Source: Sinonovacula constricta
Taxonomy: Eukaryota > Mollusca > Bivalvia > Cardiida > Solecurtidae
Length of the DNA: 64,000 nt
Reading direction: 5' to 3'
Assembly: GCA_007844125.1 (NCBI GenBank)
Contig: CM017564.1
Location: 9,955,520 to 10,019,519, forward strand
The position numbers and the translations under genes are program-made. The notes beneath the pieces are model-generated. The model was not told the origin of the DNA, did no database searches, and worked only from the letters and a program-made list of their open reading frames with translations. Positions 1-12,034 of this stretch are shown piece by piece. How positions within the stretch are numbered: position 1 is the stretch's first letter; each line of letters begins with the position of its first letter.

Positions 1-289
1 GGTATAATTAAAATTAAATAATTAAATAGCCATTGGAAAATGGTATAAACAATGACAGATTGTCAGCCCTAACATAACAACACACAACTATATAATTTAT
101 AACAATAACATACTTAAATGTGTTATCCAACAGTTTGTATATAATAAATACACGTACCAATATCTAACCACTGCTTTAGGGAATTCGATCATACTTTTTG
201 CATAAACCCATACTTTAGTCATTGTAAGAACAAGTTTGAACAATAACTCTACTGCTGGTCTGTACTTATCGCAAAAAATTACTCTAAAC

Positions 290-606
290 GTTCAGTCTTG
301 CCAACTCCATAAAAAGCGTGACAATGGTCATTGCTAAAAATAGCTATCGACATCAGAGTGGATTGCCCAGATGACTATATAAAAGTAAGTGGTCATGTGT
401 TTTTCTTAGTTTAAAAACAGCTATTTCTGCAGCGTGGCTCAGATAGGAAACACCTGTTTGCAATGATGAGTGGGGATTAATCCTTGACTGTTCACACAGA
501 TCTTTGGCATCAATGAACAGCATTTTGCAAGACCTTTTCAGGTACCAAGGGCTTATTTGGTTTTTTGAGAGAAAAAAAATTTGACCAAACTGTTGGATAC
601 CACCTT
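290..606. mobile_element. Diverged copy of the TTAA MITE family
   Basis: It shares GCTAAAAATAGCTATCGACA, CTGCAGCGTGGCTCAGATAG and the end TGTTGGATACCACCTT with the 36929-37289 element. Confidence 0.7.
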
Positions 607-1879
607 CACTATACTAGATAAACAAAGTTGATGATTAGCTCAGTGATTTTTCTTGTTTTTTTCCAGACCATAGAAGGCTTCTTTAAATAAAAAAAAGACT
701 AGACAAAGTTAAAAATTTGTGGGTTTATTTTTTTTTTGGCTCATTACTTTCTAGTCAAATCAGAGTATTTTATGCTATTTCTTTTTAATAGAAAATGCAA
801 AAATAACACCAGTGGTGGTAATATTTATAAGTTTTGTTGGATAAGAAAAAACCTTAAACAGTACCGTTATTTGACATGAGTGATCAAATATAATAAAAAA
901 AAAAAATCTCATTATCACTCCATGATAAATACATGCAACATGTTTCTTTTTGAAATAAGTATACAGCATAATTATTCTTGAATCTCTATATTCTATAAAA
1001 ATTTAAAACAATTCATAATTATCAAGATGCAAAAATACTGATTTTATTCTTGAATCTCTGTATTCTATAAAAATTTAAAACAATTCATAATTATCAAGAC
1101 ACAAAAATACTGATTTTCTTTCCCTTATGAGTAGGATCACATTTTTTTGATAATATCAAGATATACTTTTGTTGTCCAAGCTGAAATTTTTGCAAAATTA
1201 TGAAAATGAAAATAATACTGAAGTTGTATATGGATGGGCCAATGAAAGACAATTCTATCTTTTACCTTTTTTCATATTTTATAGAAGATATACAATTATT
1301 TGTTGATAGAATTGTTTTACCTTTGAGTTAGAATAGTCTTGCATTGATCTACCGATGACCATTGTTCCCTATTCACTAACAAATAATAATGGCAGCTACA
1401 ATTAAAAAGCGACTTGGCCACAGTTTTATGTAAGTACACAATATAAACAACAGCAAGGTCTTCACTTCATATTATTGCATAACTATCAAGCCATCCAGTT
1501 TGTCATTTTTATATACAACCCCATGGTTTTTGGGCTAAAAAGAGCTAATAAAAAGAAAAGATCTGTTGGCAACATTTTTTATTCTTCTAACCTTTAGACA
1601 TTACATGTACAACTATCTGAAGGACATAATTAGGTATTTTTTTATTCCATTTGGCAAAATGGCTTAAGAGTTTTCCTAATTTGAACAAATACTTCAATAT
1701 TGCATTTTTTATAAACTGTGACCAAATCGCTTTAACAAAATTTCAAGAATTGATTGACATTTAACATACCTTAATAAGTGCAGCTAGAATGTACAAAAAT
1801 GCAATGAATAAAAAATTTAGCAAACTGACCAAAAAAACTCTACAAACATGGGACCAACGATGATGGTGCAAGAATGATA
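607..1879. other. AT-rich non-coding stretch
   Basis: Apart from the 72-bp duplication I see no exon, RNA gene or transposon end. The short open frames are AT-rich noise. Confidence 0.6.
974..1117. repeat. 72-bp tandem duplication
   Basis: ATTCTTGAATCTCTATATTC ... CAAAAATACTGATTTT is repeated at 974 and 1046 with two or three differences. Confidence 0.85.
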
Positions 1880-2384
1880 TTCCCCTTTTTTCCTTTATGA
1901 AGGGACATTACTCTATTCAATTACTACTGTCTTACCTCCCTTTTGGATAGGTATTTGGTAATTGTACACAGTTATTGCATTTTCAGAGGGTGACGTAATT
2001 TGATTTTTGTCACCATGGCACTTTACAGCTAGGCAATTTGGGGGGTTTGTGCTTCCATGTTGTAAAAGTATTATGCACATAAATATTTTTTTTAATTAAT
2101 ACAAATAATAAGTGTTTATAAAGAGCATTTAAAGTACATTAATGTCCAACTTCTATCACTGTCTCTGTGTAGAACTTATTCATTTTCAGCAGTGTTTGAA
2201 AGAACTCCATGTCATAATTCTTTTGAGCACTTGCACACAGTCAGTGTTCACACATTGACATTTACCTTAGAAAAAATAAGATTTTCATACTTTATTAACT
2301 TTTGAGAACACTTGGACTTCAGCATGCACATAAAAATGTTTGTTGTTTTTTTTGTTTTGTTTTTTAAATATATTACAGGGACCA

Positions 2385-2560
2385 ATTATGATTATTATAG
2401 CAATGTCCAATTGTTCGGTGGAGGAAGACTCCAAAGAAATGTCTGAGTAGAACCACCGGTGCACCGCAAGTTATCTGGAAGACCTTCCCACATTAAGTTC
2501 TTCACCCCAAAAGGAACCTGAACCCATGAGGTGAGAGGCTAAGAAGTGAGAGGAGTTACA
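2385..2560 (-). mobile_element. SINE family C copy
   Basis: The family body carries GGTGGTTCTACCCAGACAT, CTTCCTCCACC and GTCGCCAATAT on the minus strand, with a degraded tRNA-like head. This copy lies inside the interrupted MITE at 1880-3075. Confidence 0.75.
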
Positions 2561-2605
2561 AATCAGACTCTACAATAACACCACTGGTTCCCCACACATA
2601 AAATT

Positions 2606-2897
2606 GTTTGTTTATTGGGTTTATCGTCCCACCAACAGTATTTCAGTTATTTAGAGACGTTGTCCACTTGAAGCAGATATAGTGCTGCCTTCACTGTGTA
2701 CAGCATGCCGTGAACACCTGGCATGATACCACACCCAGTCACATTATCCTGACACCGGGCCAACCAGTCGTGGAACTACCCTTATATTTGCTTGAGCGTT
2801 AGCAAGGGAGCTATGCCACTACCATTTTTAACGACTTTGGAATGTCGCCTCCCTTACCTGGAGCCGACACTCTACCGATTGCGCTACCAGGTCCGGT
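2606..2897 (-). mobile_element. SINE family A copy
   Basis: A tRNA-derived SINE. On the minus strand it starts ACCGGACCTGGTAGCGCAAT (A-box side) and ends with a CAATAAACAAACAAAC-type tail. The body contains GTCAGGATAATGTGACTGGG and CATGCTGTACACAGTGAAGG. The copy has lost a few bases around the B box. Confidence 0.88.
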
Positions 2898-3979
2898 ACA
2901 TAAAATTGTATCTTATTGTTTTAAGATAAGTTCTTGATAAACCAAATTAAAAAAAAGAATATTTCTAATATTAAGCATATAAAAATACCTACCCTCAAGG
3001 GAGATAACTCACAAGGGAGATAACCTACAAGGGAGATAACTAATACATTTCTGTCATTTCGAAAAATGGTGAAAAATAACAACAGGTTCAAAGAAAAGCA
3101 TGATTAAAATTATCAAGGGACCTTTAGTGTCAATCGGAACACCTCGGATTATTCATCAATAATCTCTCGGAGGTACGACGGGTAACCCCACAAAAATAAA
3201 CATGTTGATGCCATAACATCATCAAAACAACAAAGATAAATGTTTTGTTATCTCTATTGAAAATGCAGTGACAGTGGTATATCTAATAAGATGTAAATAG
3301 TAAAATTAATAAATGAAAGTTTAGTTGATGAAATAATCTTATATACTATACCTATATTTTTTTTGAAGAATTTTTTTGTGAAGTATTCTTCCGACGAACA
3401 AAACTATCCTGATTCTGTATGTATCATTGCACCAGATATATCCAAGAGATGATTGTCCCAAGGACTGAATTACCCAAGGAGTTCCGATTGCCTTAAGTGT
3501 GTTGGTTGATTTCATTTTTTTTTCTCGAAAAAGTTGCATATATCAAAGGAGTTATTCACCAGTGTGCCTGTTTGAAATATATGCAACAATACTGTTTATA
3601 TTTTTTATTGTTTTTTGTTGTTTTTTTCCTATTACAAACAGCTGACTAGCAGCTTCAAGAGTTTTGACACTGTATATAAAAGGCAAGAAATATGAGAAAG
3701 ATTTTGCTGCTTTCCTAGAAAATAAAAGTTGATTATATGACACTTTTAATATGAATTATAATAACCAAACTTAAAATTTAGAAGTGAAAATAGTTACAAA
3801 TATTTTATTTTGACAATCAGAAAATTCACATTGTTGGCATTATAATTTAGGCATCTAGTCAGTAATGGCACAACTTTTTGATTTTCAGTTTCACCGTGAA
3901 CATTTTATTTGAAGCAGACGCAGTGCTGACTTCACTGTGCTCCTGTACTCCTTTATTTATCATCAAAATGCTTCATACC

Positions 3980-4445
3980 TGGCACTCATTTGTATCACCT
4001 CATAGAGTAACTGCATTACAGTGTTTAGCTGAGGATTTAACAGAGTATTTCTCTTTATACCTGGTACTCATTAGAATCATCTTGATATGACAATTTCAAT
4101 GAATACCCACAATATAGGGTTTGCCTGAGGGCTTAACAAAGTATTTCTCCTCTAAACTCTATAGACCTGTTACTCATTAGAATCGTCTCGATCTGACAAT
4201 TTCAATAAGTACCAACACTATAGGGTTTGGTTGAGAACCAAACAAAGTATTTCTCCTCTTAATCCATTATACCTGATAATCTTCTCAATGGGACATTTTC
4301 ATTGAATACCAACATGAAAGGGTTTGGATGAGTACAAACGGAGTATTTCTCCACCAAATCCTTTGCACCTGGTACTCATTAGAATCATTTCAGTCTGACA
4401 ATTTTAATAAATACCATCAATATAGGGTTAGGTGGAGAATTATGG
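3980..4445. repeat. Repeat D cluster, diverged
   Basis: About four units with CTCATTAGAATCGTCTCGAT, GACAATTTCAATAAGTACCA and AAAGTATTTCTCCTC, spaced about 110 bp apart. Confidence 0.8.
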
Positions 4446-5817
4446 TATATATGGCCACACAAAATCTGTTTTTCTCCTCATACCAGGAGTTCTGACTGTG
4501 TATAGCATGAACAACGGACACAATATTACATCCAGTCACATTATCATGACATCAGGCTGACCAGTTATGGAACAAGAAAAACAAGAAAAACATTAAATTG
4601 GAAAAAAATAGTGAAGCTTGCACTAAAAATAGTGCCAAAATAAAGATAAATTAATCAGAACATAAATGGATTGTCATTTGATTTTAATTAATGTAGATGT
4701 ATGCAATATTTAAGGTAATAAAGAGACAGGCTTTTGTTCAAGATTATCAATTTACAATTCATTATTATATATATAAATATAAAAAATTAAAAACAGTCCA
4801 AAGCAAGCTATGAACACATACATGTATAGAATACTGGGGGAAAATTTATGAAAGTTTGTTCTGTGCTGACTAATTCAAATATTAACTTTAAAAACAAAAC
4901 ATGGCAGTAAATAAATGAACAAATATAAAGCAAGATAAGTTGAAGCAAGCAAACAATAAAACAGAACACAAAGATTTGGAATAATTTTTTTAGAATAATT
5001 TTACTTTAAACTGCTATTACAAACTATATTATGCTTTTAAATTAATAATTTACTATAGTTATAATGTTTTATTTTGAATTTGCCTTCATCAGTTGTTAGT
5101 GTGTTTTTTTTTATATGACAGCATGCCATTGTAAAACAAGACATGACATTAAGGTGTATTGTGTCATTTATCAAATACTTTTTGCTTCTACTGATATACA
5201 ATAGATATGTATCACCATTAACTCGATTGCTTTTTGTATTAAATGACTTAAGCACATAGCATATACTTATATGTGTGCTAATTTAATGTAATTTTAATAA
5301 ACCAGTTGCAAGAAGCAATACAAAATATATTTTTTTACTTATTCAATTATATATTTTCAGTTTTTGTGTTTTAAAAGTGAAGAAATATAATCTTGTTAAA
5401 AGAGATCTGAGTAAAACCAGCCCTACCCATATCTAGTACACATGTATGGATAGTTTCCATGTGATGTCAAAGGCACTGATAAGACAGTTTATGGAAGCCA
5501 AATTTGAAGGCAGAATGAGACTCCTTCCATTAACACACAATAAAACGTAACTGTGTGAATGGTTATGTACAATATATTATTATTTTTTACTTTATCTAAA
5601 ATGGTTTACTGATTTTCAAGTTGTCGTTTTTCTTTTCAGAATATAAATTTTATCTTAACTTATATTTCATAAAGTATTATCTAGGCATACCTGAACAAAA
5701 TACTTAATTACACATGCTAGTCGCCATAATAGTCAGACTAAATCAAACAAAACAGTTTTTCAGGCTTGTGACTGTCAAAACTGTACTCTTCATACAGAAA
5801 GCTGATAGCAACATTCC
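4446..5817. other. Non-coding stretch with a degenerate SINE-A piece
   Basis: 4489-4580 resembles SINE-A body (GTATAGCATGAACAACGGAC, CCAGTCACATTATCATGACA). The remainder is AT-rich with no recognised feature. Confidence 0.55.
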
Positions 5818-6135
5818 AGTTTTTTTTCATTTAAAGGAACGTTACTCTTACTATTTAAATTTGACTTTCTTACCTCCCTTTTGGGAGGGTATATGGTATA
5901 TAAAAAATAAAAGAAAATATTTTTCAATGTTTTTTCAACACTTACATGACTGCAACATGCTAATAAAATTGTAACTTATTGAGATAAGAATGAACTAAAG
6001 TGCATGAGAGATACTTAAAAAAAAATAAAAAATAAAAATAGAATTAAGAATATACCTTCTATAAGGTATATGAAAAGACCTTCTCACAAGGGAGACAACT
6101 TGTACTTTTCTTTCATTACAAAAATGAGGAATAAT
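5818..6135. mobile_element. Inverted-repeat MITE (TTACCTCCC family)
   Basis: CTTACCTCCCTTTTGGGAGG on the left and CTTCTCACAAGGGAGACAAC on the right are in inverted orientation, with an AT-rich centre. Confidence 0.65.
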
Positions 6136-6831
6136 TTAGATTCAAAATTGTGTCTACCTGTATGGATCACAGCTCATTGTACATTTCAAAATAAAGGTTT
6201 TGTTCCTGAGGAAACCCCAATTGATTAAAATAGCTAAGCATGAAAGCGATTATGTGTACAGAAAACAGGCCAGGCATAAATAATGACAGATTAATTAATT
6301 TGAGAAATCGCACATGTGAGGTTATCAGATAAATTAATTAAAATGCTTTTTATATTACAATGGTTATGACAAAAATACTATAATTTGTACAATAATACAG
6401 TTTATGCTTTAAGATTCAATTGTATAAATGGGCACAATTTCTGAATTCTGTACTTAAATCAAATAGTGTATCCCTTGCTTGGCTTACACCGTGAGACGTG
6501 CTGATATTTAAATTCACAGTCATCTAGTCTGAACTATACAATGAATATAAATTATAACTATACACAATGTTGAAAACTTTCACACACACACAAATCACCT
6601 AAAAAATGTGATTAAAAGATTATTTTTGTTTTTTGTTAACACCGCACCATCACAATTATGGCTTCATTTAGACAAGTGTTCACCATTTAGACAAGAGGAC
6701 TAAATTATACAAATTCCTTCTGTAAGAAAAGAAAATTCCTAAGAAATACTTTGCAAAATGGAATTGAAGATGGTCAAAATATAACGAGGTATATATTTTT
6801 TTTAAATATTACACCAGTCTTCTACAAAACT

Positions 6832-7222
6832 TGGTGGAGCATGGCCTGAGTCCACCAAAATCTATCTTGGTCCAGTAAATTTTACAAGTAAAATGCCCTG
6901 ACGGTCCAAAGGAATTTTCAGCCACATTTCTTTCAAAATTCTGAATTATTATGTAAGCATACATAATAAACTAAACCAAACGATGCTTTACAGCATTTTA
7001 CTTAACCCAACCACTCGTAACACCTTGGTTAGCTTATGAACCATTTACACAGATTGCCGATATGTTCAGATTTTCTAAGCTGTTGTCACTTGATAAATAA
7101 CAGAATAATTGGCAAAACAAGCTCTTTTTTGTGTCAAAATGCCAAAATCATACAAGTCCAGTAAAATTTGGTCCGGACCAGTAGATATTGCTAACTTGGT
7201 GGACCAAAGGTTTGTAAAATTC
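6832..7222. mobile_element. Dispersed repeat G (GGACCAAATTTTACTGGACC)
   Basis: Reverse-oriented copy: CAGTCTTCTACAAAACTTGG at one end and TCCGGACCAGTAGATATTGC at the other. Related copies lie at 41778-42084, 45306-46496 (split) and 63005-63303. The internal AACCCAACCACTCGTAACAC is conserved among copies. No coding capacity. Confidence 0.7.
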
Positions 7223-7816
7223 TCTCAGTTAAAAAAAGGTCATTATTTCAACAAGTATTCACTATTTTAAAATATGTTCTTTAAGAAAAATGGTACACCT
7301 AAGAAATACAATACTTCACAAAGTGGAAATTAAGGTGGTCAAAAATACAAAGAGGTATTTTTCATGTCATTTAAAAAAATATAAAACAGAAACAATACAA
7401 ATATTTTGTGAGATAATACAAAAAATAAACTTGGGAGGATAACAAAAAATCATTTAGTTTCAAATATCATAACGGTAACAATGTATAAATATACTATATA
7501 CAATATATATTATATTATATGCTGGCGAGAAAATACATCAATTTTCTGTAATATATGATTTTGTTCCAAGATATAGAATGATATGTTTTCACCGTTTTTT
7601 TGTACACACTTAATTGCCATTTCCCTCATAAAAAGAACCATCTCTGTGTCAGAATAAATTTTCTAAATCTTTTTTTCCCCTTAATTAAAGGAAGTACTTG
7701 CTTTACTGGTATGTAATTATTGTTGTTATTTATAAAGATGTATTTTACCACATCTTATGCTTGTACTGGAGAATTTGTGCATAATTGGTGCCTAAACGTA
7801 TACTGTAGTTTCAGCT

Positions 7817-8092
7817 TGTTTGTTTATTGGGTTTATCGTCCCAACAACAATATTTCAGTTATCTGGAGATGGTTTCTACTTGAAGCAGATATAGTGCTGC
7901 CTTCACTGTGTATAGCATGCCATGAACACCTGACATGATACCACACCCAGTCACATTACCCAGAAACCAGCCAAACCAGTCGTGGAACTACCCTTATATT
8001 TGCTTCAGCGTTAGCAAGGGAGCTATACCACTACCATTTTTTACGACTTTGATATGTCGCAGCCTGGGTTCGAACCATTTGCCTCCTGTACA
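7817..8092 (-). mobile_element. SINE family A copy, head truncated
   Basis: The same family as 2606-2897. The plus strand starts TGTTTATTGGGTTTATCGTC and ends inside the tRNA-like head (GGGTTCGAACCATTTGCCTC), lacking the A box. Confidence 0.85.
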
Positions 8093-10000
8093 TAGTTTCA
8101 GTAAAGTCTATTTATAGTATTATATTTTTATCCCATTTTCAATGAGTACCCAAATTATAGGGTTCGTAATTTTTGGATGGTACAAATCAAGATATCTATA
8201 ACTTTTAATGTAAATTATTTCCAAATCTATAAATAAGCACGATGGGATTTCAGCTAAATATAGATACCAACATCAGAGCTGATTACCCGATTGATCATAT
8301 AACGTGAATAAAAAGTCAGTGATTATGTGTTGTTGTTTTTTCATTTAAAAATAACTGTGCAGCGTGGCTAGGATAGGATATACATTTATGATGACAAGCA
8401 GGGAGCTATGCTTTAATTTACATATGGATGTAGGGTACTAATAAATAGCATTTAACAGGATCTTCTGGGTTGCTTTCTAACAAATTCTTAAGTCTTACCT
8501 GTATTTTATTTTTATGTGTGACTTAAGCAATATCTATGTTTTAATTTGTTTTTAAATATTATATTATTTATTTGGTTACACTATACAGTACTTTTGAACG
8601 TGTTAATATACATGAAAAAAGTGCTTAAGAAGTTTGGTATATAATAATAATAATAATAAAAGAAATTGTCCCAACTGTCAAATATTTAAAGCCACACTTA
8701 CTATTATTAATTGTAGTAATTGGTACAAAACAATTGAAAACAAGACGTGTACGGCAAACAGAAGACAGACCAGGTCATCGAAATTAACACATGTTGCATT
8801 ATCCAAAAGGACTAAACTTAAGAGTGGATATGTGAACTTTTATAAAGTTTGTCGCCCAAATGGTGTTTTGATTGGATCTTGAAAGTGGGCTCAGAAAGAA
8901 TTTGGTTCAATTCTACACAGATGGTGCCTCTAATTACAGTACAATAACAAACAACAAACCTTAAAAAAGACCTTATTGTTGTTGTTTATGAAACCAAACT
9001 TCGGGCAGTTAAAAAAAAATTCGGGTCAGTGAATCTCCAAAGGTGACATTCCAGAATGGCATGTAATTACTGGATGTTAATTTCGAAGACCGCAGACTAA
9101 AATAATGGTAATTAACTTCTACTTGGGCCTTTATTAAGAAACCTGTCAGTCATTTCACTTATTTTGTTGAATTTAAACATTGAATATTAACATTGTGCTG
9201 TTCAAACATTATAATAAAACTAGATAATACAAGCACTGGAGAGTATCGAAGATGTGTTTGTTCACTGCGGGGTATTAACTTACACAACAACTCTACTTGT
9301 TCCATAAAGATGTGACACACCCTGAAATTTTATTTTTTTTAAACTTTACTGAAGGTATTTTTGGCAATTTCATTTCAGAGAGATGTAGTGGTATGTCTGG
9401 TTAAGACTGTCATACAAGGGGTTTCAGGATCGAATTCTTACACAAAAAAGAACTTTTCTATTTTTTCTTTTATAGCTTATTTAACATTCTCTTCTTTTTA
9501 TCTCTAGCTATAAAATTTATGGATTATAAATTTTATCGAAAAATTATATCTTAGGTTCTTAGGCATCATTTTTACACCACTCATTTAAAACTTTACAAAC
9601 TATGTTAAAATGAACCAGCTAGAATTTTAATGGCATTATGTAGTTTCTTATAAAATAGCCTTTGGGCAGTGGATATAAGCAAGATCATTTCTGAACTGCA
9701 TTATTAACAATATGCATGTTAATAAAAATCTATATTTTATAAAAGTATTACATAATACTATAAATTTTATCACTAAGTGACAATTATCAATAATAATGAA
9801 AAATTATTTTTTTATATTCTTTTTATATATATTTATATTTATATATGATATTAACATGATATCAGAACAATAGGTATGCAATTTAATTACTGCGATAAAC
9901 CACACTTTTTCAATCATAAACTAGATGAAGTCTAAAATAACATTAAATCAACATTTAGCTAACAACAATATCATATATACTATAATATATATAACAAATA
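8093..10000. other. Non-coding stretch
   Basis: It holds a short repeat-D piece (8133-8170), a partial MITE (8225-8470, GCAGCGTGGCTAGGATAGGA) and an ATA run (8641-8660). The open frame 8634-8882 shows no recognisable domain, and I do not call it. Confidence 0.55.
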
Positions 10001-10332
10001 ATTCCCTGTTTTCATATGTAAAGGGACTTAACTCAATTAAAAACTACATTCTTACCTCCCTTGGTGGTAGGTATTTGGTATATAGTTATTGCAGAAAACT
10101 TAAGATTTTTCCACTTTTTAAACTTTTGAAAAACACTTAAGACTGAAGCATGGGCATAAAATGGAATTTTATTGATTGAGATAAAAATTAATAAAAAAGC
10201 TTTTTATGAAAAATAATGAACACAGTACAAATAAAGTTTATTATATTTCTTATAAAAAGTATTGGTATATGAAAATACCTTCCAACAAGGGAGATAACAA
10301 AAATATTTCTTTCATTTCAAAAATATGGAATA
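10001..10332. mobile_element. Inverted-repeat MITE (TTACCTCCC family)
   Basis: ATTCCCTGTTTTCATATGTA at the left and AAAAATATGGAATAG at the right; internal CTTACCTCCCTTGGTGGTAG versus ATACCTTCCAACAAGGGAGA. Confidence 0.7.
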
Positions 10333-10649
10333 GCCACTCTATTCCTTGAATCTCAGGGTAAAAACGTAAAGAAGATTCTTTTAAAGATTAAAATTCAAAC
10401 AATTTTTTATCTGTCATTTGTACAAGGCTAATTCTGACTAAAATTATCCCCCTTTCAATGGTAAAATGTTGGCTAACCTAATTATTATTCCAATTCCAAA
10501 TGTTATTTTGCATAATTACAATGTTGAAAAGTTTCTTCCTTTTTTTTAAACCCTAAATTTTTGGGGTAATTTTATAAAAATCAAAAACTTAAAAAAAGTA
10601 TTGTGCCTTTTAAAAAGGATAACACCACGTAGTTGGAGTTTGTCTAACG

Positions 10650-10935
10650 ATGACGTCCATTCTAAAAATTTAACCTGCAGTTATCTTTCTCACAGAGCCC
10701 CAGATGTGGAACACCCTTGCTTACTAGATAATTTCTCCTTTCAAGCCCTGTATATCCGGTACTCATTAGAATCGTCTCAGTGAGACATTTTCAATGAGTA
10801 CCCAAATTATAGGGTTTGGTTGTGTACAAACAAGGCATTTCTCAACCAAGCCCTGTACACCTGGTACTCATTAGAATCGTCTCAAAGAGACAATTTCAGC
10901 GAGTACCCACAATATATGGTTCGGATGAGAATTAT
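10650..10935. repeat. Repeat D cluster
   Basis: Two clear units with TACTCATTAGAATCGTCTCA and TTTTCAATGAGTACCCAAAT. The short open frames here are compositional. Confidence 0.8.
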
Positions 10936-11405
10936 GGGATATACGGTAATACAAAATCTGGAGCTCTGTAACCTCTGCATAACAAAGCTTATTTGCCCTT
11001 AGAATCACAGCACAAAATCAGCAGTGTTGAATGGTTTCACTTGTAAAAGTGACTGTACAAATCTGAAACACATAGAAAATTACACAAGCTACGTTTTGAA
11101 TTTTTCAATACCCAAATATTTTTCCTAAAATTCTCAGCACATAAAACAAAAAATTATACAAAACACTTAAATTAACTTAAAGAACCTTAAGAAAGGATTG
11201 CACATATTAAGGTTAAAAAAAATATTACTTTTAAGTATTGAAAAAAAAGAGCAATTTCCTTGTGTTATTTATTTAATTATGCACCAAATAAAAAAAATTT
11301 CCCATAAAAACAAAGAATTTACAAAAATTAAGAAAAAAATTAACTAAAAAAATAATTATAATAAAATCAATAAATTAAACAGAGACTCATAAAATAGAAA
11401 GGGTT
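10936..11405. other. AT-rich non-coding stretch
   Basis: A-rich sequence with a sense-strand (minus) AATAAA at 11268-11273, a possible NAPRT polyadenylation signal about 690 bp after the stop. No downstream GT-rich element is obvious. Confidence 0.35.
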
Positions 11406-11650
11406 GGGGAGCCAGTGGCTGAGTGGTTCAATCAGGGACTATTAACTTCTCTGACTGCTTGTCTCTCACTTCGTGGTTTCGACTCCCAATTGGGGTGTTA
11501 GACTAAATGTGAAAAGTTTTTCAGCTGACCTGCACTTCCCTTGTTTGTTCTACCCAGACATTTGTCTTCCTCCACCAAAATAGCTGGACACGACACGCCA
11601 CTTAATGACCATTATTATGTTGCTTGGATGTATAGCGTAAACAAAAACAA
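11406..11650 (+). mobile_element. SINE family C copy, plus strand
   Basis: The head GAGCCAGTGGCTGAGTGGTT (A-box-like) has B box TGGTTTCGACTCCC. The body is CAGCTGACCTGCACTTCCCT, then ACATTTGTCTTCCTCCACCA. Confidence 0.8.
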
Positions 11651-11659
11651 ATAATGTTT

Positions 11660-11893
11660 TGTTTTTTGTTTGTTACATCACACTGACACAATTATGGTCA
11701 TTTTGGCGACATCCAGGTAATTATTGGTGGAGGAAGATGCCAGACTCATGTCTGGGTAGAACCACCATCGTACCACAGGTTGGCTGGAAAACCTCCCCAC
11801 AAGAAAGTTCTTGACCCAACCGGGACTCAAACCCACGCGGAGAGAAGCTGAGGAGTTACAAGTCAGCGACTCTAACGGCTCGGCATCCCCATC
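11660..11893 (-). mobile_element. SINE family C copy next to NAPRT stop
   Basis: The minus-strand head GCCGAGCCGTTAGAGTCGCT has B box GGGTTTGAGTCCCGG. The body contains GGTGGTTCTACCCAGACATG. It begins about 60 bp downstream of the NAPRT stop, in the same sense as the gene, so it may be part of the 3' UTR. Confidence 0.82.
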
Positions 11894-11956
11894 CCCCACA
11901 AAGTGAGACAAAAAAACATGGTAAAAACAACAACAACAACTAAACAAAGCACATAC

Positions 11957-12034
11957 CTAAGAAAGTTCCCCTATAGGAGCGCTCTCTAGCCAGAGGTTGT
12001 GCATGAAGGTATAAAGTTTAGAACTCACTGACAC
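11957..12034 (-). CDS. NAPRT: NAPRT terminal coding exon with stop
   Basis: This 78-bp coding part has 25 codons and [28 protein letters not shown]. It matches the NAPRT C-terminus (human VVLSERLQALVNSLC). The acceptor is TTATTTCAG. The stop TAG is followed at once by GTATGTG, a good 5' splice site, so the 3' UTR may continue in another exon below 11950. An AATAAA in sense orientation is present at 11268-11273, but I cannot show that it is used. Confidence 0.93.
   Translation of the reverse strand: MSVSSKLYTFMHNLWLESAPIGELS

Larger units (their letters stand above)
1880..3075. mobile_element. Inverted-repeat element interrupted by two SINEs
   Basis: The left part (CTTACCTCCCTTTTGGATAG) and right part (ACCTACCCTCAAGGGAGATA) match the two halves of the approximately 340-bp element at 39212-39552. 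Between them sit a SINE-C copy (2385-2560) and a SINE-A copy (2606-2897). AAGGGAGATAAC is triplicated at 3000-3040. Confidence 0.65.
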
